From contig JAQFVV010006215.1 in assembly GCA_028023455.1 (NCBI GenBank), positions 2,492,580 to 2,556,579 on the forward strand: a DNA stretch of 64,000 nucleotides. The letters are read 5' to 3'. Origin of the DNA: Epiperipatus broadwayi (lineage: Eukaryota > Onychophora > Udeonychophora > Euonychophora > Peripatidae). The notes under the pieces were generated by a model, which had not been told where the DNA came from, made no database searches, and was given only the letters and a program-made list of their open reading frames with translations. This document shows, piece after piece, positions 33,590-46,252 of the stretch (position 1 is the stretch's first letter; each line of letters opens with the position of its first letter). The translations under genes were made by a program, and so were the position numbers.

Positions 33590-35724
33590 CATAGATTATT
33601 AAGGAAAATATGATTGATTATGGTATTTGACACCAAGTAATAATATATTAGGCTGCAGAAAATTGTTGATAAGAAAATAAATGTCTATGAGAATGATAAT
33701 GGATGGAAGAAAATACAGTGTATATACAAAATACAAATTAACTAATAAAAAAAGATAATGTCAAGATATTGAAAAATGTGATATTCATATATAAAGTGTT
33801 GGAATTATGAAGAATTATTAACAGAAAATTTGCAATAGAAATTACGAAAATGGAAAAAGAAAATACATTTTTTTGATGAAGTGGAAATAAATGAAACAAA
33901 GTAAAATTAATTGATAAAAATGATAATGAGAGGAAATCTAATGATATTTCAAAATTTAAAATCCAGCTGATATGAATGTAAAGAGTATGACTCTGCAGCA
34001 AGATATAAATATTTCATTGGAAATTGAATGTCAAGTTATGAATAAAAGATAACTAAAGAAAATAAAAAGTGGAAAATTGAGATGTGTAAGTGATATGTAT
34101 ACACAACACGAATGATTAAAGAAGTGGGGATAAAAACTAGAGAATGTTTATTAGCATGTTACAATAAAATAATGGCAAGGTTGAAGGTACATAAAATTTG
34201 GAATATTACTAGAGCAATATGTTTTTTTTAATATTTAAGATATCTGAATAATTTTAGATATGTAACAAAGTCCACTACATATGACTAGAGTAAATTATTA
34301 TGAATAGAGAGTAATGATGTTATAGAAGCACTAAAAAACAAAGAAGTTGAGCAACATTTGTTCTGATTGAAATGATAGAAATGCTATATAAACCGGATAG
34401 GAACATGTAGATAAATGTTTTGGATATTAACTTACGGATAGGATGGTAAAAAAAAGTTTTAGAAGAATTTGAAAATTAAGATATTGATACATTCTTGACT
34501 ATATTTAAATATGTAATATGAATGTATTTATTCTTCAAAGAGAAGTCAATATAAGTAAGAAGTGAAAAATGTTCTTTCCTTTAATGCTGTTTACACTAAC
34601 CGTATTCAGAAAGTGAACTGCAATTAATAGATGTGTGGTATAGGGTTCAGAAGAGAAATTTTAAAAGCTTTTTTTGTGTATGATTTTTTTTTTTTTTTGC
34701 AGAGAAATTAAGGACAAATTATGGTTGAGGGATGAATCAGAGATGGATGTTGTAGACACATTTATTTGGGGATAAAGATAAATTAAAAGAAAAGTTATTT
34801 GAAGAAATGAGAAAAAAATTTTTTAGAGGAAAATAATAAAAGAAAGTATATAGAATACTTACAGTTAAAAAAATTACAACATTTTTATTAGTCAAAAAAA
34901 AAGGTGAAATGTTATTTTTAAGTTTTTACAATAAATAAATTATATTAATTGTTTGATTGAATTTTCTGACTAAATACCAGTTATGAAAATAAATATTTCT
35001 TTACAATTATAGACTAAACCAATTTTTTTATACTGTTCATCTTTATTATAAGCTAATAAATTAATTTGCATGCACTTTTACAAACATTTATTTACAATAA
35101 ATAAATTAATTTGCCCACATATTTTCAAACAAAATTAATAAGTAAATACCATAAATTAATTAGCTTAATTGAAGTGAGCTGCCTGCTTTTTCTATTGTAA
35201 TCCAATAATTATTAAGTAATTTTCAAAAAAGATTTCTTGGTGTTTGTCTTATAGATAAAGATTCCGTTGGATGGCGCCATTTTCACGCAAAACTATAAAA
35301 TATGACCATTCTCAGGCCTTTGATTATAATAATTTTGCTGTGTTTTTTTGTAATGCGAAAATAAAAACAAAACAAAATCGTCTTTTTTAAATATTATTTT
35401 TTATTAACGTATACAATTTAAATGATAATAATAAATGTAAAATAAAATCAACAAATTACAATTTCGTGTTTTTTATATCGTATACTTTTTAAATTGTGTT
35501 ACGGCTTTTTTTTTATCAATTTTCTATCGTATATTTTTTTTACTTATGTTACAACTTTTTTTTTGTTGTTGTTTAACTAAAAAACAATAATCGTAATAAA
35601 AGTAAAAGTTGTTATGGTTAGATTTAGGGTTAGTTTTAGAAGTATAAATCTTTATATTTTAAAAAAAAAATTACATTAAATTATTAAATGGAAAACGATC
35701 CTGCTTACATGTTCATAAGAAGTT
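33590..35724. other. Purine-rich AT DNA, nothing firm
   Basis: The plus strand is A/G-rich from about 33650 to 34900, as in decayed plus-strand LINE sequence, but I could not align it to the families in this window. No gene recognised. Confidence 0.35.
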
Positions 35725-35815
35725 TGAGCACCAGAATCGATCCTGGGATCTCCCTATCCCGAGTTGGATGCTGTATCTATTGCTCCAAATGGCGTATTGT
35801 ATAAAATAAATTTAT
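35725..35815 (-). mobile_element. Possible tRNA-derived SINE
   Basis: On the minus strand GGATCGATTCTGG resembles a tRNA B box (GGTTCGANTCC), preceded by a GGGA..TCCC arm and an upstream TAGATACAGC word that is a poor A box. No poly-A tail or target duplication was confirmed. Confidence 0.3.
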
Positions 35816-36746
35816 ACTGATTACAGAAAATATTTATACTTTTAGCAGTTTAAGTTGTATTGAGAGTTACAATGAGAGGATAAATGATCTGTTCTTAAAA
35901 TCCAAAAAAAATAGCCAAATCAAAAAAAAACAAAAAAACTTGGAACCAGGGGTTTCAGATTAATGCTTCTTTATTTGTAATAAAGTATGAACTATGTCAA
36001 ATTTTGTTTAAAGGGATGTATTCCAGATTTAACATATTGTAATAAGGTAAATAATGGATCTTCTGGAAAAGACCCAGATGAAAATCAGTATATTTAGATT
36101 AGAAGCAAAAATCTTTATTTTAGAAAGTTTTAATTGATTGTCTATAATTGGGGAGAGGAGCAATGAATTATTTTGTTAGCTTGATATGTAATGGGTGATA
36201 GTAGGATTGTGAAGGAAAATTTTAATTTGATTACTTGGAAGAGTGATAAAGTAGATTGGAAAGGTGTTAAAATGTACTGCCTTGATCGTTTTTTCAATTA
36301 ATCAAAAAAGATTTGTGCAGTATTTGAAATTAGCTGGTTGTCTATTCAAAATTTATTTTTTGTCATGTTAAATAGCTTTTTCTTGACTGTGTGAGACAAA
36401 GTATTATTATTGGAGGTGAAAAATCTGAAGCATTCATAATGAAAGTGGTTTAATGGAGATGTGCACAGCTACAACTTTTCCAGTTTTATGAAATTAGTTT
36501 TTGGAAAAGTTTGTACATATGAAAGAGGCTTCAAGATGTAATATAGGTTTGATCATGTAGTTTTTAAAAATTTAAACTTAAAAAAAGCAAAAATGAGAAT
36601 TTAATTTTACTTAGAATTATGCTATATATGAAATCAATTCTACATTTTAATGTTTTAAATGAATTCTATAAATGCATTTAAATATAATAATTAATATTTA
36701 AAAAATTCTGTTGATTTATCTGCAGTGACAAAAGAGAAAATCTATT
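35816..36746. other. AT-rich DNA, nothing recognised
   Basis: No gene or repeat recognised between the possible SINE and the confirmed SINE. Confidence 0.4.
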
Positions 36747-36762
36747 TCTTTTAATCTAGATA

Positions 36763-36845
36763 ATTTTTTTTTTCATATGTCAAACCCGGGCCAGCTGCTT
36801 GGAAGGCAGTTATGCTAACCGCTATGCCACCAACGCTTGACTATA
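36763..36845 (-). mobile_element. tRNA-derived SINE with 16-bp target duplication
   Basis: The minus strand reads GTCAAGCGTTGGTGG, GGTTAGCATAACTG, CCTTCCAAGCAGCTGGCCCG, then TTTGACATATGAAAAAAAAA. The TTCC anticodon-like loop resembles a tRNA-Gly. TCTTTTAATCTAGATA flanks it on both sides (36747-36762 and 36846-36861). It is a shortened relative of the copy at 38099. Confidence 0.85.
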
Positions 36846-36861
36846 TCTTTTAATCTAGATA

Positions 36862-38083
36862 GTTATCAGTTTAAAATTGCGAATCGTTATATTTTCTAGT
36901 TTTTTTAAGTAGAAATGCAGGCTTGGGTGTTGAGTTGCATTACAAACTCCAATATTTAAAAAATAATGAATTTCCCAACTGACATAACTACGTCATCAAA
37001 GTTAATTATACATAGGACAGTTATTTTGACATATTTATTGCATGGAAATGAGACATGGATACTTTTATTACAGTAAGATAAAGGTATATAGATTTTTTTT
37101 TTTTAAAGATGCTGTGTAAGATTCTGAGAAATGTGATGACCACTTCGTGCAGTCAATCAGTTTATGTTTTGTAACTGATTACTTATAATAATATTAAATC
37201 TAAATTTTACTAGCAATTTTTTTTTTTTAAAAAATATGGTTAACATTCATGGTTTTCATAAGTTGATATAGCCTCTATACATTATAAAAATCATCTAATA
37301 GAAAATAAAAGTGTTGCAATATTTTTTATTACATTTTTGGGATTATATGGCTGCAAATAGAATATAATGAAGAGTTACATTTAGACTTGATATTTTCCCT
37401 GGAAAAAAATGTTTACTACAGAAGTTAAGACAGAAAACTAAAGAACTAGTATGTCATATGAACATATCCATAGTTCATGGATTAATTGTTTTATAGCTGT
37501 CATAAAATTCACCCTTAACTTTTTATTCTTTGTCTTTTTGTCCTTTTTTTTTTCAATAGATAGAATAACTATCATCATTTAGCTGCTAATAAAAATTGCA
37601 TGTTCAAAATACAGTGCTGGCAAATGTCCTAATAGTATGAGGCAAAAGAAAAATTATGAAACAAAACTTTATTTATTAATAAATAATCAGTTTGTTAAAA
37701 AACAGGTTCAATAATCTAATTAGTACTCTCTCCTAGCCTGGCTGTTTTTTGCTATAAAAATTCAGTAATGGGTATCTCTTTAAAATAACCCTATATGTAT
37801 ATTGTATAGTCCTCTCTAATATATCTTTTATAATTTAGCTCTCACTTAAAGCATGCTTAATAATTTTTCATATATATTTTTAAAAAAAAAATTAATTAAC
37901 ACAAATTAAAAAAAAAAAGGCATAATATTATATTCAGTAATATTGATTTGTTTTCAATCAATAATATATATTTTTTCATATGAATATATGATGTACAATC
38001 TTCCTTACAAATAAAGATAATACTGTTGTGCATAAATATTTGGTACTTAAAAATTAGTCTGGACATCCTTTTAAAGAACTTAG
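36862..38083. other. AT-rich DNA, nothing recognised
   Basis: No gene recognised. Only homopolymer runs and simple AT repeats are present. Confidence 0.45.
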
Positions 38084-38098
38084 AAAGTTTAGAATCTT

Positions 38099-38187
38099 GT
38101 CAAGTGGTCTAGTAGTTAGCATAGCTGTCTTCCAAGCAGCTGGCCCGGTTCCCTTCCCAGTCAATGCGTTTGACATATGAAAAAAAA
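38099..38187 (+). mobile_element. tRNA-derived SINE with target duplication
   Basis: Begins GTCAAGTGGTCTAGTAGTTA (A-box region), has the loop CTTCCAA and a B-box-like GGTTCCCTTCCC, and ends TTTGACATATG plus an A tail. AAAGTTTAGAATCTT flanks it (38084-38098 and 38188-38202). It shares the core and tail of the copy at 36763-36845 in opposite orientation. Confidence 0.88.
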
Positions 38188-38202
38188 AAAGTTTAGAATC
38201 TT

Positions 38203-39519
38203 ATATTAAATCTTATAATAATGATTATTGTTAGATATTTCAAAACTATGATTTTGTTTTTGTCATACTAATGATTACCTTCTAAAGCTTATGTAGACTC
38301 ATGCCAAGAAGAGATCATTTAAATGTATTTTTTTCTTTTTGAGTTTCTTCAATAACTATAGAAGTAAATCTAAGATTTCGAGCTGTAATATCATAAATTA
38401 ATAACTCAGTGAGTAATATATGTATATGTTTATATATTCATGCTTTCAAGCCAAGATGCTTAAGACTGGCTTATATATATAAAAGTTAAGTAAAAGAGAA
38501 GATTGGTATCATTCTTTTCTTGTCAAAAAATCTCTGTCATGTGTCTAGGCCTGATCGCTTCTCAGACCGCTGTTTTAATAGCTATTGGCTGTCTGAAAGT
38601 AATAGTAAGGCGCATGTGGAAGAATAGCAACTTTCCAGTCATTACTAATTTAATAACAACATGCGATTTAAACAAAATATTATAGAAGTAATCATAATCA
38701 ATTGATAAAAAGGTCATGCTGACAAAAAAAAGTAACAATTAAGACTGATAACATCATTTATAAAAATAAAAAGGATAATAATACTGTCACCTGTCATGTA
38801 CACCTTTTTTGAGCCTGGGAATTTAAGGTAAGCTAAGGAAATCAATCCATTACTGAAAATAAACAGAAAAGCTCCTTAAGAAATGATAAAAAAAAAAAAA
38901 AATTTATTAATTTTATTTAGATTTATACATCTAAACTTTTAAGTTCTTTAAAATCAACATTGGTGTCTGAACTAATTCTTAAGTACCAAATATTTTTATA
39001 TATTGAGATATATTTATATTTTTTTAAATGTATTTCCATGCAAATATATTTATATACAACCAAAAGTAACATATTAAATAAATTAAAAATTTATAAAAGT
39101 TGAATCTTGATTTTATTTTCAAGTAACATTACAAACAAATACTTGCATATATATTCCACTTTAATTGCTTACATTTTATGTATTGTTCATTTTTTAAAAA
39201 TAGCAAGAGATTATTCATTAGTCAAATTGCTACATGATGAACACTGATAACTGACATTCTTGATTCCAGAGATTTGCCAGATTAATACTTTATTTCTGGA
39301 GTGAAAGATATGACAATAAAAATTCAATAAGACATTTCTAGAAACTCAGATATTAAATGAAAATTTTAAGTAACTATTAATCTCTACATGTATAATATAT
39401 TCAGCATTTTATATTATATTTATTTTAATATCAGTACTCTATTTTTATACACACACTGTAAAAGTTTAATTGTTAAATAACATTGTTAGATATTTAGGTA
39501 ATTTAGACAGAAAAAAACT
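38203..39519. other. AT-rich DNA, nothing recognised
   Basis: No gene recognised. A 60-codon frame at 38503-38685 has no recognisable similarity and normal AT-rich surroundings. Confidence 0.4.
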
Positions 39520-39525
39520 TATCTT

Positions 39526-39628
39526 GTCTTGCATTGGTGGTCGAGAGGTCAGCGCGACTGCCTTGCATTTGCAGGCAGTTGCCCGGGTTGCGGGTTCGGC
39601 CGATGCTATGACACTTAAAAAAAAAAAA
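39526..39628 (+). mobile_element. tRNA-derived SINE, GC-rich young copy
   Basis: Starts GTCTTGCATTGG, followed by the perfect A box TGGTCGAGAGG, a CTGCC..GGCAG arm and the B box region GGGTTGCGGGTTCGG. It ends CTATGACAC plus an A tail. TATCTT flanks it at 39520-39525 and 39629-39634. It is the least mutated SINE in the window and matches the copy at 60094-60199. Confidence 0.88.
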
Positions 39629-39635
39629 TATCTTC

Positions 39636-40163
39636 CTCTCACGCACTATGAATTATTAGCACTCCACATCAATAAATGTTTTAAAAAGTGGCCACCCATT
39701 CTTGAAGCCTACTATTCAATAAATCACTATCCATTGATAGTGCTGGAAATTTTAATCAGTGTATTACTAGTACTATAGATTTGACTTATATATCCAGGGC
39801 AGAGAAAACAATATTTTTAATGACATAAAATAATGAACCACATTAGTTTATGTAATTATATTTACATAAACCTAATGTGGTTAATTATTGCAGGTCATTA
39901 AAAATCAAGTGCATAAATTAATGTGATTCATTATTACAGTTCATTAAAAATAATATGCTTTCTCTATCCTGGTATGTATATTTCAAACCTATAGTAGTTA
40001 TGAGCTGCTTTAAAAAACTCTTTAAATTTTGATGTATTCTATTTCTAGCCCTGTCAATGAATGTAGATTTTTAATAGCAGGCCTTAAGAATGGGTGGCTG
40101 CCTGTTTTTTTTAAAACATTTATTAAAATGGAGTGCTGTCTATTCATAGCGAGTGAGTGGAAG
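39636..40163. mobile_element. Foldback element with 115-bp inverted arms
   Basis: The left arm (39636-39750) and right arm (40041-40163) are inverted copies: CACTATGAAT..AGCACTCCA and AAGTGGCCACCCATTCTTGAAG on the left correspond to CTTAAGAATGGGTGGCTGCC and TGGAGTGCTG..ATTCATAGCGAGTG on the right. The interior contains a second, independent hairpin. No coding sequence. A SINE sits directly against its left end. Confidence 0.75.
39794..39972. mobile_element. Nested hairpin MITE
   Basis: CCAGGGCAGAGAAAACAATA at the left and TATGCTTTCTCTATCCTGG at the right are imperfect inverted ends. In the centre, ACCACATTAGTTTATGTAA and TTACATAAACCTAATGTGGT pair almost perfectly. A possible TAT direct repeat flanks it. 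It lies inside the foldback element. Confidence 0.65.
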
Positions 40164-41105
40164 GGTAGTTTTCTTCCATCTAAATTACGGGAAAAGTTTA
40201 GTGAGTAGTTTGGGTTTTTTCAACTTTATTTTCATATGATAAGATTTGCATTAGACATTTAATATTTACGAAATAATACTTATAACCTGTGGGAAGTTGG
40301 TTATTAAATATCACTCCCCACATACCTTTCCAGTTGCTATTTGTTAAGAAAAATATAGTTTAAAATTATTGGGATAATTTGATTTTTTTTTTAGCTCATA
40401 GTGACAAACTAAGAAAAATTAAAAAAAAAGAAAAATAGTGCTGTTTTTAATTAAGTGTATTAATTTAATTTGTTATCTGTACTTTGGTTATTTCATTTTA
40501 TTTATTTATTTATTTTAAAATATATACTTAGTAATTTATTCAAAATTCAGTTATCTTAATTTTTGGTCAAATGTTTCCTTATAATCTTCTCTGGATTTTA
40601 AATAGGTACACAATTAGCAGTTCTAATATTATTGATGTTTAACCAATTTTGATTACTTATTCAATTGAATGTATAACAAAAAGTCCATGAAATGTATATG
40701 AAATTATTGTTTATTTTGATTATTTCTTATAATGCAAAAATGAAATAAAAGTCTATCTCACAACTGGTTAAAATTTATAAAAATTAAATAATTTCTGATT
40801 TAGTTATTTATGATGCAGTCATTTATCTGGTGATTTGTTTTCCCCTTCATTAAAAGTAAGTTTTTCAATATTGCTGAAAATAAATGAAAAAGAAATTGTG
40901 CCACCAAAATTGCTCATAGTTTATTTGATATCACTTTACAATTTAATAAAAATCAAATGGTTTACTTATAAATTTCCATGCACAATGTAATTATTTTAAA
41001 ACGATTTAAGTAAGAATCATTGTTAAACAAATATTAAAGTAAAATTATGAATTAAAAAATAAAATTTAGTTCAAAATTTGTAATGTATTTTATTTAACCT
41101 AAAAT
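40164..41105. other. AT-rich DNA, nothing recognised
   Basis: No gene recognised upstream of RTE copy C. Confidence 0.45.
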
Positions 41106-41417
41106 ACAATATATTGTCTGAAAGGAGACCCTTTGATTCCTCTTGGAGGCCTTAAAGGAACCGAGCAGGGCAAATTTCTAATGTCCACTCCATACGTTCT
41201 TGTCGTTGCAGCTGTTATTACTATGTGATTAGTCATATAGTATACGAACATGGATGGGCTGCTCACCAACACGCATTAGCCAGCGTGGTGAGTTTATTGG
41301 CTTTTTACCTCTGAGTTTAAGATCAAGAAACACCGTGGTCTTTCTTCTCAGTGCCTGATAAGGCAGAATGAATGTTTGTGTAAATGATAAATATTTTTCC
41401 AATACATATATACAATT

Positions 41418-42598
41418 ATGACAGACAAAAATAAAGCATGGCCCTTATTCCCAGGAGGCTGTAAAGTCACCAACCAAGGCAGCGGTTGGTGTCTGAAGGC
41501 GGAGGGTGCTAAGAATCCCCTGATTGCGGACCCAGGCTGCCATTTGATGACGACTTTTTATTTAGGTACTTACAACTGCAAATCACTTTCAAGTAAAGGA
41601 AGATTGCAAGAATTAGAAGAAGAACTGTCTTATATTAAATGGGACATTATTGGACTTTGTGAAGTTAGAAGAAAAGGAGAAGAAACAATTGATTTAAAAA
41701 GTGGACATATACTCTATTATAAAGGCACACATATTGGAAATATAAGTGGAGTAGGATTCATTATAAATAAAAAGTGGAAGAACAATATTGTGGAGATTGA
41801 TGGTGTATCGGACAGAGTGGCAAGATTAGTTAGTTATACAACTTAATAGCAGATAATTCAGGTTTATGCCCCAACAAGTTTTCATAGTGATGAAGTAGTA
41901 GAAGATTTTTATATGGATGTACAAAAGGCTTTTGATCAGAGTAAACAACATTTTAAAATTGTTATGGGAGACTTTAATGCTAGAATTGGTAGACAAATGA
42001 AAGATGAAATTGCTGTAGGTAATTTTGGTTATGGTAATAGAAATGAGAGAGGACATAAACTTGTGGAGTTTGCAGAAAAAGAAAAACTTTATATCATGAA
42101 TTCATTTTTTGAGAAAAATGTTAAAAGGAAATGGACATGGAAGCATCCAAATGAAGGTACAGCAGAATTGGATTGCATTTTGACTAACAGAAAATACATA
42201 TTTCAAGATTGTAATGTTCTTAATAAATTTAACACAGGAAGTTATCATCGATTAGTAAGGTGTAAGTTACGTGTTAATGTAAAACTAGAGAGACAAAAAT
42301 TATTAAGAAAAACAATATTTACAGTTGATATTCCTAATCTTCAGAAACATTCTAATGAATTTAAATTAGAACTTACAAATCGGTTTCAAGTGTTAGGAGA
42401 TTTTGAACATGATACAGATTTGAATGAAATTAATATGAAAATAACTGATACACTTTTAAAAATTGCAACAAACATAGCTGGTAGAAAAAAGCAGCAATTG
42501 ACTAATAAAATTTCTACTGAGACTAGAGAATTTATGAAGAAAAGAAGGAATATGAAGATATACAAAAATGATGTATTAAAAAGAATTGAATATCTCTA
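41418..42598 (+). pseudogene. RTE endonuclease and linker of copy C
   Basis: The ATG at 41418 starts MTDKNKAWPLFPGG and the endonuclease follows with WDIIGLCEVRRKGEE. At about 41830 a 4-base duplication and a 13-base deletion shift the frame. The second open stretch (41913-42599) holds VMGDFNARIG and the linker. The SDH active-site box seen in copy B (GSDHRLV) reads GSYHRLV here, so the catalytic Asp is lost. The stretch ends in a TAA at 42598 where copy D has an open codon (CTCAAA). Confidence 0.85.
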
Positions 42599-42608
42599 AT
42601 TTTGTAAA

Positions 42609-44364
42609 ATGGTACGGAAAAGAGTTGAAAATGTTATAAGAAAGTATAACTGTGAAATAGCAAGGAAAGTTGTAGAAGAAAATAAAAGTCTCAAAAATGT
42701 TAAAGAACATTTTGGTATTGGTAGGAAATTTATATCTGCAATAAGAAAAAAAGATGGAATTATTACTAAAAAGAGAGATGACATCATGAAATTGGTAGAA
42801 GATTTTTATCAAGAATTATATAGTAATAAAGAACAAATACCTCCTATATCTATTACATCTTCTGAATTGCCCAGAATTTTAAATGAAGAAGTGAGACATG
42901 CAATTAAGTGTATGAAGAAAGGAAAGGCTCCAGGAAATGATGGAATTATAATTGATATATTAAAAGAAGCAGGTGAAGAAATAAAAACAATTTTAGCAAA
43001 GTTATATACTAAATGTCTAAATGATAAAGATGTACCGGAAGATTGGAAGAATGCAGTAATAATATTAATATTTAAAAAAGATGATAAAGAAGATATTAGA
43101 AATTACAGACCTATCAGCCTTTTATCAGTTTTATATAAAATTTTTACCAAGATAATTACAACTCGTCTACAGAGAACTTTGGATTTCCACCAACCAAGAG
43201 AACAAGCTGGATTTAAAAGTGGTTTTAGTACAATAGATCATATCCAGGTATTGAGAGAAGTCATAGAAAGGACAAACGAATATGAGTTGTCATTATGTTT
43301 TGGATTTGTAGATTATGAAAAGGCATTCGATTCTATACACATTTCTTCAGTGATTAAAGCATTGGATCATCAAGGTATAGATCCAGGATATTGTCATATT
43401 TTAAAGAATATTTATAAAAATGCAATAGCAACAATTAGATTACATAATGATACTGGAAAAATCAACATTGAGAAAGGTGTAAGACAAGGTGACTCCATAT
43501 CTCCAAAACTCTTTACAGCAGCGCTGCAAGAAGTATTTTGTGGATTAAAATGGGAAACTAAAGGAGTGAAAGTAAATGGAGAGTATTTAAGTCATTTAGA
43601 TTTCGCAGAAGATGTAGTTGTTTTTGCAAATAATGCTTCAGAGCTGCAGGAAATGTTGCAGGAGTTAGCAGATGAAAGTAGAAAAGTAGGACTAAAGATA
43701 AATGTTAAAAAGACTAAAGTAATGTTTAATTGATTTGCTCAAAATATGAAAATAAAGATTGATTATGAAGAATTAGAAGAAGTTAACAGTTACAAATACC
43801 TTGGTCAGATTATTAATACAGATGGAAACATAATGGAGGAAATTAATCATAGAATTAAACTTGGTTGGAGTGCTTTTGGTAGAAATAACTTGATACTAAA
43901 AGGAAATATGCCTGTGTTTGAAAAGGATGGTTTTTAACAAATGTGTTTTACCAGTTCTTACTTATGGATCTGAGACTTGGACACTTAATAGAAGAGCAAT
44001 ACAGAGACTTCAGACCACTGAAAGGAGTATGGAGAGATGTATGTTGGGAGTAACAAGAAGAGATCGAAAACGCAATGTATGGGTAAGACAACAAACAGGT
44101 GTTACTGACTTTATTGAAAAAATTTAAAGATTGAAATGGAGTTGGGCTGGACATATTGCTAGAAGAGATGATAATAGATGGACAATTGAAATTTTAAACT
44201 GGATTCCAAGAGATTGTAAAAGACCCAGAAAGAGACCACATGTGAGATGGATGGATGAAATAAGAAAATGTGTAGGGGTGTTGTGGAGAAGAAAAGCTAA
44301 AGATCGGAGAAGATGGATTAAACTTGGAAAGACCTTCATCCTGCAGTGGATTGATAATGGTTGA
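42609..44364 (+). pseudogene. RTE reverse transcriptase of copy C
   Basis: The main open stretch (42609-43733) holds KGKAPGNDGIIIDILKE, NYRPISLLSVLYKIF, FVDYEKAFDSI and GVRQGDSISPKLF. The catalytic box reads FAED instead of FADD, which should abolish polymerisation. It stops at a TGA (43734) where copy D has CGA, a change typical of CpG decay. Further frames continue the C-terminal region: 43746-43937, then 43918-44127 after a small deletion near 43914, then 44131-44364 with WSWAGHIARRDD. Confidence 0.87.
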
Positions 44365-44381
44365 TGATGACAATATATTGT

Positions 44382-45837
44382 TTGTTATTGATTAATCTGT
44401 ATCATATTATAGCATAATTTGGCATTACACTGAAATTGTGACCTAGCAATAAAATTAAAATTTCAAACTTTTCAGGCTTTTCATGCCATTTGAGTTCAAG
44501 CTTTGCATACATATTGAAATCTGATAATAGTGCACCCTATATAATGAGTTTTAAACGTGTATCTTAGACTTCTAAAACATACACAATTAATAAAAATAAG
44601 AAAAGAATAGAATAATATAGTTATGTAAAAGGCAATGGAATAGTAAATTGATAGAACACATATATTGTACTCAAACCTAGTTGGGTGTATATGTGAATAG
44701 GTTATTCAATTTTTTAAAAAATCCTATCATCTTTCTCTAATAGTGAAAATTAATGATAATGAAATGCAAAAGATATAATATATCCATAATGCAAAGTTTG
44801 TAAATTTCATGCTCAACTGTAAAGATATGGAATGCTATTTTCTTGTGATGTTTTGCAATGTGTAACAACACATTGTGAATCAGAAAATTAATACTTCATT
44901 TACAATGACCTCAAAGTGCAAAGTTAACACTATAGCAATTCTGTCAAGCCTAAAAGAAGTTGCTATGTCTTTAATTTTTAAGTCTATACTGTTGTTTGAT
45001 TATATATAACATCTTTCATTTGTAGTAAATAGTTTGATGTCTCTCTTGTCAATGCATCCTTTTCTAAAATCTTGTATAGATTCAACACTTTCTGATATAA
45101 TATATTATTACGTACTGGAATATTCCTTTGTTCATATTCTTTGCATTCTAATTAAATGTTTTTCCAGCATTTACCATTGTAGATGTAACTATAAGTTTCA
45201 GAAGCTCAAATTAACCTAACAAAAATGTCATTTTCCTTTTTTTATTTCTTGAAATTTTTTTTTATTGAATATCTATCAATTTCAACACACGAGTTTTTTC
45301 TCTTAAAACTAAATCAATTATTTTCATATAAAGAAACACTAGTTTTGGATCATTTTGTATACTCTTTCAGTTTTTTAGTTTGTAATAGGGAGATAAATAA
45401 TAAGTGCAAGTGACTGCTATCATGAAGGCGTAAATATTAGAAGACATTCTATTGATTTTACGACTACATGTGAAATTTATGAGTTTCTAATTTTTTATGA
45501 GATGTCTCAATATATTATTTTTATTTAGAAAATGTTTGTTTTTGAATTAACGATTATGAATCACAATTTTTTTTAAAATAAAATTCACAAATATTTTCCA
45601 ATTATCAGATTTGCAGGAAATTTTTTTGTGTAGTTTTTTATATATTTAGTGCCAGATTTGTAACAGTTGGTTAATAAATATTTAATAAAGAGGTCTTCCA
45701 GTAGCTTTAAAGAAGAGAAATTTTGTTTTCTTTTATAAATTAGTTACTAAAGGCTGCCATTTTGATAATTAAAATTTTCTCATCTACAATTATGTTATTT
45801 TCAAGTTAAGAAAAATTACATTCAGTTGAAAGAATGA
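44382..45837. other. AT-rich DNA, nothing recognised
   Basis: No gene recognised. Two frames of about 60 codons near 45034-45413 have no recognisable features. Confidence 0.45.
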
Positions 45838-46252
45838 TTCCATATAATGGAGCATTATTGAACTTTGTGAAATTAGAAAGATGAAATAATTTATTTGATA
45901 TATATATATATTGTGTTATACAAATATTCATATTAGAAACCAAAAAGAATAGAATTTATTATAAATGAAAATTATAGGAATAACATATGCTGGCAGATCA
46001 AATAGAATAGTAAGATTAGTTATTCAGTTTACTCTATGTTAGTAAATGCATGCAATTATCCAAAACAAAATTATTCTTTTCAACAATACCCTGAAGGGTA
46101 GAAACAATATTATAAAGAATTGAAATATCTGCCAAAAAAATTATGATTTATAATCTTTCCACAGGGATTATGATCTCAGTGAAATGTAGATTTAGTGCAT
46201 GTAAGTACTTTTATTCAGAATCATGTAAGAAAAATAAGATATATAAAAAAGA

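Larger units (their letters stand above)
41118..44369 (+). mobile_element. RTE-clade LINE copy C, full length, mutated
   Basis: Flanked by ACAATATATTGT (41106-41117 and 44370-44381). It starts CTGAAAGGAGACCC, has a 300-base 5' UTR, one broken long frame and ends in GGTTGATGATGA right after the coding region, which is the RTE arrangement. It lacks the outermost 25 bases of copy B. Identity to copies B and D is high; it carries several stops and indels. Confidence 0.93.

Noticed and set aside
38503-38685. 60-codon frame as a small gene
   Set aside because: No similarity, no splice or promoter context; frames of this size occur by chance.
39526-39628. Functional tRNA gene
   Set aside because: A and B boxes are good but the arms do not fold into a full cloverleaf, and it has an A tail and target duplication, so it is a SINE.
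39470-39778. 102-codon plus-strand frame
   Set aside because: Built from a SINE plus the left arm of a foldback element; the Lys run is the SINE A tail.
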